Assembly (NCBI GenBank): GCA_963556195.1
Contig: OY744519.1
Coordinates: 33,775,301 to 33,839,300 of the forward strand
Reading direction: 5' to 3'
Source: Sepiola atlantica
Taxonomy: Eukaryota > Mollusca > Cephalopoda > Sepiida > Sepiolidae
DNA length: 64,000 nucleotides
The stretch's first letter is position 1, and every line of letters begins with the position of its first letter. The notes under the pieces were generated by a model, which was given only the letters and a program-made list of their open reading frames with translations, did not search any database and was not told the origin of the DNA. The translations under genes were made by a program, and so were the position numbers. This document shows, one piece after another, positions 33,021 through 45,130 of this stretch.

Positions 33021-33186
33021 ATACTTTGCTCAATGACATAAAGCTTTTTGTGGCTTTATTTATTTTACAGCATTATAACTTGCATATTACGTAAACCTCT
33101 CCTCCACCCCCGCGCCTGCCAAAAAAGAGAAACACTTTTGCTATCCTATTCGTCACGTGACACTTCAGTTTATTTTTTTTACGAAT

Positions 33187-33481
33187 GGGTCACCGCTGAT
33201 CAAGGCCAGGGAGCCACTTGAGGATAAAGGTTAAAGAGATCGTTGATTGGATGATGAGCGCCACGACGCGAGGATTGGCAACAACGGTTGGAATGGGCAG
33301 AAGAATTCTTAAAAGGAATTGATTATCCAAGAGGACAGCTCAACAACTATTTGTTTACATTAGACTTGCAGACGACTATGTTGTAATCAACTGGGAAGCA
33401 GCATCGTGGTATTTTGTTCCAGAGATGGGACGCTCTAGGAAAGAAAGAAACTTTGTTCATAGAAGTTCTGCTTACTCTTTG

Positions 33482-33562
<81 letters not shown>

Positions 33563-33600
33563 GAGAGAGAGAGAGGGAGTTCTCTGCTATGATTATATCC
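33187..33600 (-). pseudogene. CR1-like non-LTR retrotransposon 3' end, (GA)n-expanded
   Basis: The minus strand gives FYEQSFFLS, RASHLWNKIPRCCFPVDYNI and VVCKSNVNK, then the 3' UTR to the word ggtgacccatt. It aligns with 15783..16432 and 44773..45130. A ~93 bp GA tract (33485..33577) occupies the position of a ~24 bp CT-rich tract in the 16 kb copy. Confidence 0.78.
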
Positions 33601-33659
33601 AGGCGGGTTCGATTTTTCTTGTACATGACGTCAGATCCTGACACGTAGCTCAAATTCTA

Positions 33660-33775
33660 CTTGTTAACTTCTAATGGAATTTTCCGATTTCCTCTTACTC
33701 TAGCTTTATGGGGAAACTTCCGTTCTGAACGTTATTTTTACACATCTACATTTAATCTTACTACATAAAAGTGGC
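33660..33775 (+). repeat. Dispersed repeat shared with 1545..1690
   Basis: The words aacttctaatgga, a cttt-tgg-gaaacttcc block and tttttacacatc are common to both. Confidence 0.5.
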
Positions 33776-33904
33776 TCTGTCATTCCGTTCATCGGTATGT
33801 CATGCTTAGATTGAAATGTCATTGGTTTTGCTCGGAGATCAACCATTGATAACTGATGCGTGGACAGACAGATAAAGGGGAATACCCGTGATCCATTGGA
33901 TCAC

Positions 33905-34440
33905 AACCACTACCACTATCTGCCGTACTTTGATTTAATTTGAAAATGAATAAACTGTGATATATCTGTTAAGAATTTTTTTCTTGCATAACTAAAAATA
34001 ATAAGTGTCTTCAGTTTAATATGATCCTTATGGATCCTATAAAAGTAAAGAGACTTATTATTTTGCTATCAAATTTGCCTACGTGTTTGCGATATGTACT
34101 AACACACGTGTGTGTGTAAATTAGCTGAAAAAAGGGTGTCACCCTTTCTCTAAATGCTCACGGAGACATTACAACTATTAGGGAGTAGTTGAATCAACAC
34201 ACAGCGAGAGAAGGCAAGAGTAATACATAGAAAACTAAATGAGAGATGTGTAAAAAAAAAATCAGTCAATTACAAATTACGGCTAATTAGAAGAATTAAC
34301 ATGGGAATTCGTTTAAACATAATTCAATCCCAGAACTAAAGAACATTTTAGTTCGTATTTTGTTTCATTAAAATGTATATAAAAAAAAAGAGTTAGAGAA
34401 ACAAACGTTGATTAACTCAGCTTTAGTATAATAATAAATG
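33905..34440 (+). repeat. Dispersed repeat, long copy
   Basis: The left part aligns with 2205..2330 and the middle and right parts with 6965..7358. The right end, gaaacaaacgttgattaactca, is also at 52675..52698. This copy links the two fragments into one family. Confidence 0.65.
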
Positions 34441-34534
34441 AGTGTGGTTATCGCATATTTTTGCATCGATAATATCGGTTTTCTGTTTGGGACATATACA
34501 CAGCTCCCAATCTAGGATGACCCCCCCCCCCCAA

Positions 34535-34620
34535 AAAAAAAAAAACTTTCACCCCAATTCTCAGTAGCCCCTTACGTCTACAGTGACAACTTGCCTTGTT
34601 TTGGGGTAGACTAAGTTAAA
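34535..34620 (+). repeat. CR1-like 3' tail fragment
   Basis: attctcagtagccccttacg and cagtgacaacttgcctt match the ends of the CR1-like copies at 46955 and 58735. An A-rich tail follows. Confidence 0.55.
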
Positions 34621-34691
34621 AAAATAAAAAGAATATGAAAAACTGTTTGTTCCAACGGAGTCGTACTTCGTCTTCCAAACTATAATAATTA

Positions 34692-34725
34692 CTAGGTGTA
34701 CCTATACGGCGTTGCCCGGGAGTAA
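34692..34725 (-). repeat. Helitron-like 3' terminus, minus strand
   Basis: On the minus strand, tcccgggcaacgccgtatag is followed by gtacacctag and then T. It has the hairpin-forming CGGGCAACGCCG word, a CTAG end and an inserted T, as in the plus-strand terminus at 54905..54936. Confidence 0.6.
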
Positions 34726-34959
34726 AAGAAACATAAATTAATATTAATGATTTTTATTTTTTATTTTTTAATCAAATTATTATGTGAAATAGGAATTTAT
34801 AAAAAGTTAATTTGAGTACTTGACGCTAACTGATTACTAGTATAAAACAACAAATAATTATAATGTGCAATAAATGTGGAAGCGAGAGACACACACGCAT
34901 GCATACACACTATTTATTTAATGATCCTCAAACACACATATATAAAGAGTTTGAATTAC

Positions 34960-35070
34960 CTACTTGACATCATCCTTGAGTGTCTTCGGTCTCTCTGTAC
35001 AAAGGGTTTGTCAGGACAACCTGAAATTAAGATACCCTCTACCAGTAAACTCTGACCAAATATTCAAAAT
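34960..35070 (+). repeat. Dispersed repeat, uninterrupted copy (empty site for 30326)
   Basis: gtgtcttcggtctctctgta and ccagtaaactctgaccaaat match both sides of the U2-headed insertion C, with no insertion here. Confidence 0.7.
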
Positions 35071-36180
35071 AACATAGTATTCGAAGCCCAAATAAGATCC
35101 CCCCGACACAGCTATACACTGGCTCATACGATGGAATTGTGCACCTTCCCCTAATGATGTTACCTCAAGTAACATCACTTAGCTGGATATTCTACCAGAC
35201 TAGATGAATTCTTGTTCTGGAATCAGGTAAGGCCAATGGACCACAAGAAAGGTATATTATAACATAGTTAACTGGTCAATTAGTGAGAGGAAAATTAATG
35301 TTCTTCGCTTTTTTACTAACTCAAAGTTTTAGAGGTAAAGCAGGAGTTTAGTTGAACACTCTGATATCCATGTATCTCATATAGAAGTCAAGTGTTAGCC
35401 CCAGGAAGGGGCCCTTGATTTCTGAGACTTTATATTGAAGTCAAATGAAAAAGAAGACAGAAAGAAAAACACGCTTGAACTCGAATCATTCAATTAATTT
35501 ATTTTTAACGAATATAAGTGAGAGAATTCAGTATAATTGCACATTATTACTTCCCTTTAATCTGTTTCGGTAAGTAAGGGAAAATGTCGCCACCATAACA
35601 GTTTTCCTAGCTGGAAAAGTATTTTCATAAAAACCGAATCGAAGTAAAATATATGAGTGCCAGTAGCATAGTGGAAGGGAGGAAATAACAAAAAGGCTAC
35701 TCCAAATCAAATATCGATATGTTAGACGGATTGCTATTCAGGTCTAACTTTGAAAATCCGACAAAATAACTTTATATATTAAATGACCGTCCTCACAACC
35801 AATTTGCGTACATAATGTTTTGGGAGAAGCTTCTGATGAGTTAAATAAGCCCGAGAGAACATTTAAAAATGATAAGAAATTAAAAAAATATATCTATATG
35901 TAAATGATGTTAAAGGATGTTTAAACATGATAACAGAATCGCAACTTATATTATTCGGGGGAGGAGGAGGGGGAGGGGGAGGACTCTCCCAAGGGAACAA
36001 ATTTGGGAATTAGGTTAGTCATCGCGATTTTTCGAAGCGCTGGTTAAGAAAAGGGTAATAACTTAATTTTATTTTGAGTGACGGCCTGTAAATCGTGAGA
36101 AAATTACATGAAAAGACACCAACACATATATCAACATAAAAAAACATCTTGTGAAATCTGAGCTCGGGTTAAGAATTCTG
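35071..36180. other. Non-coding; nothing recognised
   Basis: A purine-rich (gga)n-like tract lies at 35956..35985. No coding or repeat relatives identified. Confidence 0.35.
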
Positions 36181-36184
36181 AAGA

Positions 36185-36435
36185 ATTCGGTCTTTTAGAT
36201 TTGGCTGTTTTCTGACAAATCAACCCTTTTTGGGTTATTCAATGTCGAAACACGATACCTATTGTGAATGGCTTAATGCTTCGTTTGGTTTGTCTGTTTT
36301 CCGGCATATCATCCCTTTTGGTGTGGTTTAATGCCGAAAATCAAAGGTTATTCTAAATGATTAACTCTAATTGTTTAAGTGTGTATATTTTACGGCAAAT
36401 CAACCATTTATTTAATGACGAAATCCAATATATAT
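36185..36435 (+). repeat. Degenerate ~90-110 bp tandem repeat
   Basis: Three units with 'ttgtctgttttccggcatat', 'caaccctttttgggttatt' and 'taatgccgaaaatc'-type words. A related array of three units is at 62265..62475. Confidence 0.6.
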
Positions 36436-36454
36436 GTATTACTCTCTGTGCTCC

Positions 36455-36600
36455 CGACAATATCAACATGCAGAATCTTAAATGTAATGTGAACAAATAT
36501 CTTTCTGCTCAACTCCCCTCCCAGGTTACCCTTTATAAATGTGGCTTCTACCACTACTTACGCTTCATTGACAATATTTCTTGTTTGTGGTGAATAGAAG
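36455..36600 (+). pseudogene. CR1-like non-LTR retrotransposon C-terminal tail
   Basis: The frame reads NLKCNVNKYLSAQLPSQVTL, YKCGFYHYLR and ends CLW. The tail of the 58380 copy has the equivalent LNVNRKKYLAVQIPIQVAL and YKFDPYHN in another frame. Confidence 0.7.
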
Positions 36601-36806
36601 TAGTTATATTTTTCTATTTTTTTTATTAAGAAGCGTAACCGCTACCGACATTTTCTTGACCTTTGATGTTGATAAGATTTAGACAATAGTGAAATTAAAA
36701 TATGAATAAATTTAAAACATTTTAAGAGCCCCAGAAAAAACATTTTTCTAATCCCATAACTTCAGTCATGTAAGCTTTATCCTCAACTCTATCACAAAAG
36801 AGCAAT

Positions 36807-37108
<302 letters not shown>

Positions 37109-37175
37109 GTTTTGCTCTGTTTAAATTACATTGAGCTCTGTTATTCAGATTCTCAACACAAAATTGAAATCTACA

Positions 37176-37432
<257 letters not shown>

Positions 37433-37556
37433 TATAAAATAAAAACACGTATTATTAAGGCCGACAATGCAATGTTCTACATAACTCTTTACCGCTTAGG
37501 AAGTTGAAAAATACAAACGCTGTTACTATCGCCAGTAAAACAATAGCAAATACGTA

Positions 37557-37662
<106 letters not shown>

Positions 37663-38168
37663 CTGTCCCGTAACACAAAACTGTCGGACGAATCTATTTC
37701 CAGTGTTAAGGAGAATTGAGAAAGCAAATAGACAACCTTCCGCCTTCAATCTGTTACCATATTGAGATATTTTCTTTACCGATTTGTACGTTTTTCTTTC
37801 CCTTTTCTTTAAATAAAAAATTCCAATTTGAAACCCTTCCTTTCTTTCTCATTTTTTATTTATTTTACTTCACCAATTCAGACGTTATTTTATATGAATA
37901 TGAACACTGGTGAAGCACAATTTTTTTCCGTGATTGTTTTAGGGAGGGTGTCCACTCATTTAAGCATAGTTTTCGATATAGAAGTAGGCTGTTGGTTTAT
38001 TTGAGGTAGTTTGGGTCTTGACCTCTTGACCTCTTCACACTTTTAAAAGCATAGACTTCACACTGGAATGGTGTTAGCTCTGATTTTAATGAGATTTAAA
38101 ACGTAGATAAAAGACATCAACTTATGTACATTCCAAGAAATTGAGCAATTTTCAATTGACGGAGATGT

Positions 38169-38169
<1 letters not shown>

Positions 38170-38215
<46 letters not shown>

Positions 38216-38328
38216 ATAATTACTTTACCAACGAAATGCAAATAAAATCTGGAGAAAGAGGAAGTACAAAGATTGATGAGTTGAACCCACGCACTCCTAA
38301 GAGAGAGAGAGAAAAAGAAAGAGAGAGA

Positions 38329-38376
<48 letters not shown>

Positions 38377-38459
38377 AGGGGGAGGGGAGGAGAGGGGAGG
38401 TTCTAGTAGAAGAGAGATACCAGTAGATCTTGAGTAGAAGAGAGAAATTGAAGTGTGTG

Positions 38460-38497
<38 letters not shown>

Positions 38498-38563
38498 AAA
38501 GAGAAAGAGAGAGGCCAGTCGATCTTGAGATTGAGTTAAAGTAGAAGTGTGTGTCTGTGTGAG

Positions 38564-38629
<66 letters not shown>

Positions 38630-38635
38630 GGAGCA
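38170..38635 (+). repeat. (GA)n-rich mosaic, several tracts
   Basis: GA tracts at 38172..38210, 38300..38370, 38463..38495 and 38560..38630. They are separated by similar spacers (agtagatcttgag, agaagtgtgtg), which suggests block duplication of a GA tract plus spacer. Confidence 0.9.
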
Positions 38636-39149
38636 GTAGATTTTGGGATCAAGTTAATCATTAAATCGAGTGTAAAGCAAGGGTTATTTACGTGGAGGGT
38701 TGAACTAATAGCATTTCGTCGAGTGCATCATTCGACATATGAGGGGCAAACTCAATTATAACAATAATAACACTAACATCAGGAATGCCAGCGCGCCTGT
38801 GCGTACGTGTGTGTCTGAATTGAAGCGATAATGTTTCAAGAATATAATGAGTGTAGAGTGAATTAATTGCTATTTTAATTTCTTAACCATTTTATAATAA
38901 TATGAAGCGCAACACTCGGTGATCATTGCTAACGTGATCACGTGCACGCGTGATTATAACCGAATGACGTCATCTTATTTCCTGTTATTAGCGTGGAGGA
39001 GGCCAGCGAAAGAGAAATAAACACAAAGTTTAAATTGTTCATTCTCTTAATTGTTAATACGATTAAGAGGATTTCATCGTTGCTGTTATGTTCTGTTGCA
39101 ATAGATGGCGACCCCCCCCCAAATGGCACTCATAAAAACGTCCGTATAA

Positions 39150-39475
39150 TCGATATAATAATACTCTATGGCAATTTCATGTTCGTACGTACGTTTTTCA
39201 CCCTCCACCCCTTTTTTAAAAATGGGATCGCTTGATCACCGATGATGCAATGTAAAATAGTATTTAAAATAATTATCTGATGCGCAGTTGTGTCGAACGT
39301 GAAACTCGTACTAAAATACAGGTTCGTTGTCCTCGGACTAGGATCAAAGTGTAGTATATGTTCTGTACAATAATGGTACAATGGTACAATAATATTGTGA
39401 TGTTTTCGTTCACGCCAGGCATCCATAGAATGGAAATGTGTCACAGACTCCTATGATGGTTTTGGAGATAGATCT
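39150..39475 (+). repeat. Helitron-like short repeat, copy 2
   Basis: Starts tcgatataataatactctat, then gttcgtacgtacgttttt and cttgatcaccgatgatgcaa. The distal part has tcaaagtgtagtatatgttc (U2-like word) and cgttcacgccaggcatccat. It aligns inverted with 61381..61709 throughout. The open frame on the minus strand is partly conserved in the pair (RERK), but I see no known domain. Confidence 0.6.
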
Positions 39476-39482
39476 CCATTAC

Positions 39483-39628
39483 CATTTATATTCTAAAACT
39501 ACATGAATCAGAACCATAATCATTTATATTCTAAAACTACATGAATCAGAACCATAATCATTTATATTCTAAAACTACATGAATCAGAACCATAATCATT
39601 TATATTCTAAAACTACATGAATCAGAAC
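39483..39628 (+). repeat. 38 bp tandem repeat, 3.8 near-identical units
   Basis: The unit starts catttatattctaaaactac and ends gaatcagaaccataat. Boundaries at 39483, 39521, 39559 and 39597. No differences seen between units, so a very recent amplification. Confidence 0.95.
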
Positions 39629-39999
39629 TTGAATACGTGTTGTAAACGTAGGAGTTTCACATGTTGGCCGGTCATAATTCAGGAAGGGGACATTTTGTAT
39701 TCAGCACCGTCCTCTTCCGGAAGACATGCGCACGGGGTAACTGTCGTGCCTATACACCGCCTGCTTACCCAGCGGCGGTCTTTTCGAATCAGTCAACATG
39801 GAAGTCCGACGTTTGTTCCGCTTGTGATGGGCGTTGGCTCTGGGGCAAGTAGCTTGGCAAAAATAGATGTAAACAACGCATAGTTCTCTAAACCTATTTG
39901 AATTTTTACTCTTTTATAATTTGCTTTGTTTTGTCTTAGAACATGTTTGTAAGACTTGTTTATTTTCATGTATTTCCAGTTTTACGGTGAAAAGATGTT

Positions 40000-40244
40000 A
40001 TAGTTCAGAGTTGGCCACGTGCGCGCAAATAAATACATATACATCAGTATAATTCGTGTCCGAGATTTTTGCTCCATTTTGCTTTCTGTTACACGTGTGT
40101 TTCAGTTTAAACACAAATGATACAATAATATCGACGGATCTACGTTCGCACCTGACGTCCACAGAATAGAAACTATTTTTAAGCATGGCAGCCATACACA
40201 ACAGATGAAGGATAAAACTGTGAAATTTCCACAGATCCCTCTAG
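40000..40244 (+). repeat. Diverged Helitron-like copy ending in hairpin + CTAG
   Basis: tacgttcgcacctgacgtcc and cagaatagaaac correspond to the distal part of copy 2. The right end has the hairpin ctgtgaaatttccacag and, seven bases later, ctag at 40241..40244. The next element's tctatataataatacg begins at the very next base. Confidence 0.5.
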
Positions 40245-40560
40245 TCTATATAATAATACGCTAATAAATGCCATGTTCGTGCGTACGTTATTAACTTTCA
40301 CGCCCATTTAAAAGAAATGAAATCGTCCAATCAGCAAATATGGCGATTGGTGATTAATATGATGTTGTTAAGATAAAAAATTCCATTCACCCATTTTAAA
40401 ATGAATTGTTCCTAAATCGAATCCTGTCGTCCTCACGACAGAAACAGCACAATTTTAAATAAATACATTTCAATAAGTGACATTCGTTTTATTGATTTGA
40501 CGAATATTTATCTGACAATTATTTTTCAAGTAAGACGACAGATAATATTTATTGCTTTGA
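40245..40560 (+). repeat. Helitron-like short repeat, copy 3
   Basis: tctatataataatacgctaa, gttcgtgcgtacgtta, cgtccaatcagcaaatatgg, aatcctgtcgtcctcacgac and gtgacattcgttttattgat align with copy 1 at 26157..26470. Confidence 0.6.
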
Positions 40561-41049
40561 AAAGAATTCAATTGTAACGATTTTAAAGAAATGAATACAG
40601 AAGAGACATATTCGTTAAAATAATATTTAGCTAATAATGACAATTATTTTTACGGAAGAAGAAAGTCATTTTTTTCTTAATAGTATTGACCCTAAAAGAC
40701 ATTTATTATTTCTAATGTTTTAGGAAAAATGCTCCCAAATATAAAACGCAAAACGAATATGTGCTGCCGCTGTCAACACGTATATGAAAACAACGTCGTA
40801 TTATGTAGACTGCGACACATTGCTGACTATCTGCGAAAAGATGGCGTAGTACAACTGTAATTTCACCACTGCTACTACTAGCGTGTCAACAACACTTCTG
40901 CTACAAAACGCACGTCAGCCGTAGGTTGAAGGTTTTGGGAGCTATTTACATCCAATAATTGTATAAATAGAGATTGAAACAACATTACAATAACAACATT
41001 AGTTTATTTATTTATTTATCTATTTATTTATTAAAAAGAAACTTTTATT

Positions 41050-41345
41050 CACCCCATATTGTCACTGAGACGTAAGGGACTATTGTGATAGGAGCTAGAT
41101 TTATAGGAAACAACCCAAGTGGGGAGTTGGGTAACAAAATGGTTGTTTACATAACATTTAAATTTCTAAATATTGGTATGGTCGGAGAAACAGAGAGCGA
41201 GGAGGAAATTCCAAAGGCAATCTGTCCGTTGCAAAGAAGCTATTAAAGTAGACAGTTTCCCGGCATCTATGGACCTCTCCACTGAAGGGGTGGGATTCTG
41301 TAGTTAGTCGGATGGACTGGAGGTATTTTCGTTGAATTTGGTTAT
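41050..41345 (-). pseudogene. CR1-like non-LTR retrotransposon C-terminal tail
   Basis: Minus strand: QRKYLQSIRLTTESHPFSG, CRETVYFNSFF, LPLEFPP, then the 3' end with a caatagtcccttacgtctca word. Same family and orientation as 21200..21420. Confidence 0.72.
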
Positions 41346-41955
41346 ATTAATAATTTAATGACCAAATGATACTATAATAATTAAATTTAACTTTTGAAAT
41401 CATACTTAAAAATAATAAGTTAATAAAACAAACAAACGGCATAGTTTAAAAAAAATTGGTACTTCTCCAGTTTACGGACTGTGCTATTTTTTAGCTACGA
41501 TTTTCAAGTTAAATTAAGTTTTTACAGTACGTTTTGTTAGGTGAAAATACAAAATAGTTTACAAAGCCCCCATTCCCCATGTTAACCCATAAATGCTTTA
41601 TTTTATATATTGGTTTGATAACAACTTAAATTATCATCGAAGATACTAATTACCTATTTATCGGGTGTTTGATGCAACATCATTTGCCAACAGGTTCGTT
41701 GCAGATGTGAAGCAAGTTGCAGTTTGACACATTTTCGTTGAATATTATATCAAATCGGCATTTTGTTGTGATGTGTCATATTTGAAACAGAAAGCATTTA
41801 AGGGTTAAGAATGGGTTTCTAAATAATAACGTTATTATTTCAGCATGGTCCGTAAACTGCAGAAGTACTAAAAAATCGAAACAAAAATGTAAATAAAAAG
41901 AGAACGCCAGTTAGAAAAAAGATAGTAAAATATGTTTTTTATTCTTTCTTTCCAG

Positions 41956-42107
41956 GTGACCCAGCAGAGTTTGGCTGCCAAGAAAGGTATGAAACCCGGG
42001 GACGTGATTTTGAAGGTATGTGGTAATATTATGAAGGATATGACAAACGAGATGGCGAAGATGGAAATCCTCCGAGCTGGTAATGAACTCGATCTTGTAA
42101 TCGAGAG
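41956..42107 (+). CDS. Internal exon: C-terminal two thirds of a PDZ domain (PDZ-LIM family protein)
   Basis: A 152 bp exon. The acceptor is a pyrimidine-rich tract ending tttctttccag and the donor is GAGAG|gtgagt. In phase 0 it encodes 50 residues: VTQQSLAAKKGMKPGDVILK..GN, then EMAKMEILRAG and LDLVIER. Seen: the A-x-x-G-x-x-x-GD-x-I...G-N segment (strands C-D of a PDZ), the second helix, and the last strand. The GLGF carboxylate-binding loop must be on a preceding exon that I could not find. Known: in PDZ-LIM (Enigma/ALP/Zasp) proteins this domain binds alpha-actinin at muscle Z-discs or stress fibres. The match to that family rests on the next exon. It ends in phase 2, which pairs with the exon at 59827. 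Confidence 0.88.
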
Positions 42108-42359
42108 GTGAGTAGTTGGGAGTGCTTATGCTTTCATTGTCGCCCCCCTCCTTCTCCTCCTCCCCCTCCTTTGTATTATTGTTCGTTTCTTTTCCTTTTT
42201 GTTTGTTTCGTCCCGGTGTCCATTTGTTAATACGCACCCCTTTGTTATGTCGCCTCAGCAAAACGGGTACACCAACTACACCCTAGAAAGAAAGTGATTA
42301 TGTAACTCCCTTCCACCGCAGAACGATGTGACGCAAGGTCGAAAAGTGGGATTTGGTGG

Positions 42360-42590
42360 ACCAGCACACAAGAAGTAGTGTACTCTGGTCTCGTAAAAAA
42401 TGGCTGGGCAACCCCGTCGGCATTTCCCGGTCGGGTGTCTCAGGCAGTTAGCAATAAACTAACTCCACCCCAAAGAGGGGAGGCAAAGCCCGAGAGGGTG
42501 GACCTCCTAAGACTACTCAGAACAATACCTCAACCCGAGAGAAGAAAGGCCACCATAATTCATAATGGCCCATCTCCGTCAGACTGATTG
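42360..42590 (-). repeat. U2-family repeat (F), interior fragment
   Basis: The minus strand aligns closely with the GC-rich interior of element C: aggaggtccaccctctcggg, cctcccctctttggggtgga, gtttattgctaactgcctga and atgccgacggggttgcccag. Shorter relatives of the same segment occur at 43080..43110, 43325..43360 and 56480..56525, all in this orientation. Confidence 0.75.
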
Positions 42591-42639
42591 TTGAGAACGA
42601 ATCTTCGACATAGTAAGAATGACGTCTCTGGCTTTCACA

Positions 42640-43920
42640 GTAAAACTGTACAAGAAAGAGAGTGAAGCCTCGTTTTTATTTCTGGCGTGACGTCAATGGA
42701 GAGTTCTAATAAAGGGAGATAAGCTGAAGTCGGGAATTAATAGAACGCACATGCTATTCGCCTCATGCTTTTACTACCTGTATTTGTACAAGTCTGGACT
42801 GGACGTTGTCTGCGATGAGAAAGAGAGTGAAGCCTCGTTTATACTTCTGGCGTGACGTCACTGGAGAGTTATAATAAAGGGAAATAACTTATACAAGATA
42901 ACCTCTACTCAGTCACGTAACACATATTTCTGTAGAGTTGGTATTCCCCAAACGAATCTATTTATCAATCTCTCCACGATGGTCGGATGTGGTACAACGT
43001 TGAGCTTAATGTGAGGTAGGCTATGAGCACTACATGGGCGATTAGAGCAGATATCGAGTACCTATGAAAATTCATAAATCAAACCCGTTGGCATTCCGTG
43101 ATAGGGGCGCCTAAGGCGATACACCAACTCTCGGGGTTACGAAAGGAGGAGGTAATGTACGGGAGGATGCCTTCTTTAACATCATCTATACTATACTCTT
43201 CTTAATGGTATCTTCAAGCGAATCAATTTAGCAACCTGTCAACGAAGGCCGGATGAGGCACAACGTCGAGTTTAATGTTGGATAGATCATGACTTGTCTT
43301 GGCAGATATCGAGTACCTGTAAAAACTTGACTCGTCGGCATTCTACAGAAAGAGCACTTCAGGCGATCTTCGATAAACCACCTTCCTAATGGAGGAGACT
43401 AATGGGTAACGAAAGGAGGAGGTAATGCATAGGGGGATGTCCCCTGAGGATCATCTACATTCTAATCCTAGTCCAAAGACCAAAAATAATTAATACAACA
43501 GATACCGTGCGCAAATTTAACACATGTAAATTTTGTCAGAATAATGTTTTTAGTAGTATAATAAAACAAGACTGACGTCAGGGATTGAAGGAAGCTCATG
43601 CTTTTATTAGCCGTATTTGTACACGTCTAAACTGGACGGTGTCTCTGATGAGAAATAGAATGAAGCCTCATTTAATATCTGGCGTGGCGTCAATAGAGAG
43701 TTCTAATAAAGGGAGACAACTAATACGATATAACGTCCACTCAATCGCGTAACGCATATTTCTGTGGAATTAGTACACCCCAAGCGACTCGATTTATCAA
43801 CCTCTCCACGAGGGTCGAATGTGGCACAAGACCGAGCCTCGTTTATATTTTTGGTGTTATGCCAGTGACGAGTTATAATAAAAAGGGGTAACTTGAAATG
43901 GGCTCTTACAAGTGAAATAA
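42640..43920 (+). repeat. Complex direct duplication, ~165 bp units in ~840 bp blocks
   Basis: The word gaagcctcrttt...tctggcgtg-cgtca...gagttctaataaagggaga occurs near 42663, 42829, 43671 and 43836: pairs 166 bp apart in two blocks about 840 bp apart. Between them, rcaacctstccacga-ggtcg-atgtgg-cacaa recurs at about 42965, 43230 and 43795. No coding frame spans it. Possibly derived from a tandemly duplicated retroelement terminus. Confidence 0.75.
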
Positions 43921-44772
43921 CTGACTATTACGATTATCATCAATATGTTGCGATGCCAAATGTGAATTTAAAACTTTCGTCGCATCTGCAAAAACTTGAA
44001 CTGACGTGGTCGCGCTGCCAAGGTTGAGGATTGAGTCACCTTTTCAGCCATTTTTTTTTTTAAAGTCAGGATATTAATTTTTTATTTATTTATTTTCTTG
44101 GAACATACTTTTTCATTCCTTATTCTAAATGACTCGTGTTCGAGATAAAACCGGATGTTGTTGAACAGACAGGCGACTCTCACTTCGTTTGACTTGCATT
44201 TTTATTTCTGACTGATTCCTGATTTCTGATTAACCCATTATTTCGACATCAAATAAACACGAAGCGAATAAAGAGATTATCCGAGGCGACATATAATACA
44301 ACGGCACAATATATTTAATATGTAAATCTAATGTTAGCTAATAATTAGTTATTTTCTTTTCACTAAACTTTTTACAGTAACGGACTATTTTGTGTGTGCG
44401 GAGAAGTGGATGCTGAGATGTTAGTTATTGACTTTTAACTTTTATTTATTTTTTATTTATAATTTATTTCTGATTAACACATCATTTCGAAATCAAATTA
44501 CGCAGTGAATAAAGGCGACATATAATATAACTCTCCAGTGTATTAATCATTTCAGTTTACTTTATTAATTATTATGTTTTTGTAAAAAAATCCCAGCCAT
44601 TTCCACTAAACTGTCTGATTTAAGATATATTCAGTGGTCATAACTGAGAAAAATCTTCCCGAAGGAAGCAACGAAGTATTAATATTAGACTGTGCTATTT
44701 GAGCTATCAGTAACTTTAAAAGTTTGATTTTCATAAAATAAAAATGCTTGTAGAGATTATAATTATATTTAC

Positions 44773-45058
44773 TAATGGGTCACCGATTATCAAGGTCCAA
44801 GGCAACTTGAGGATAAGGGTTAAAGAGATTGTCGGTTGGACGATGAACAATACCATGAGAGGATTGGAAACGATGGGTATAATGGGAAGAATTTGATTAT
44901 TTAAGAGGACGACTAACAAAATATTTGTTAACATCAGACTTGAATATGACCATGTTGTAGTCAGTTGAGAAGCAGCCTTGTGGATTTTGTTCCGTAGATG
45001 GGAAGTTCTAAGAAAATCTGTTCATCGAAGTTCCGTTTGGTTTTAGGTATATAGGTAG

Positions 45059-45125
<67 letters not shown>

Positions 45126-45130
45126 TCTAG
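44773..45130 (-). pseudogene. CR1-like non-LTR retrotransposon 3' end, (GA)n-expanded
   Basis: Reverse complement aligns with 33187..33600 and 15783..16432: the 3' word ggtgacccatt, 'gtctgatgttaacaaatatt', 'caagtctgatg' and 'atctacggaacaaaatcca'. A GA tract (45061..45125) occupies the place of the short CT tract in the 16 kb copy. Confidence 0.75.
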
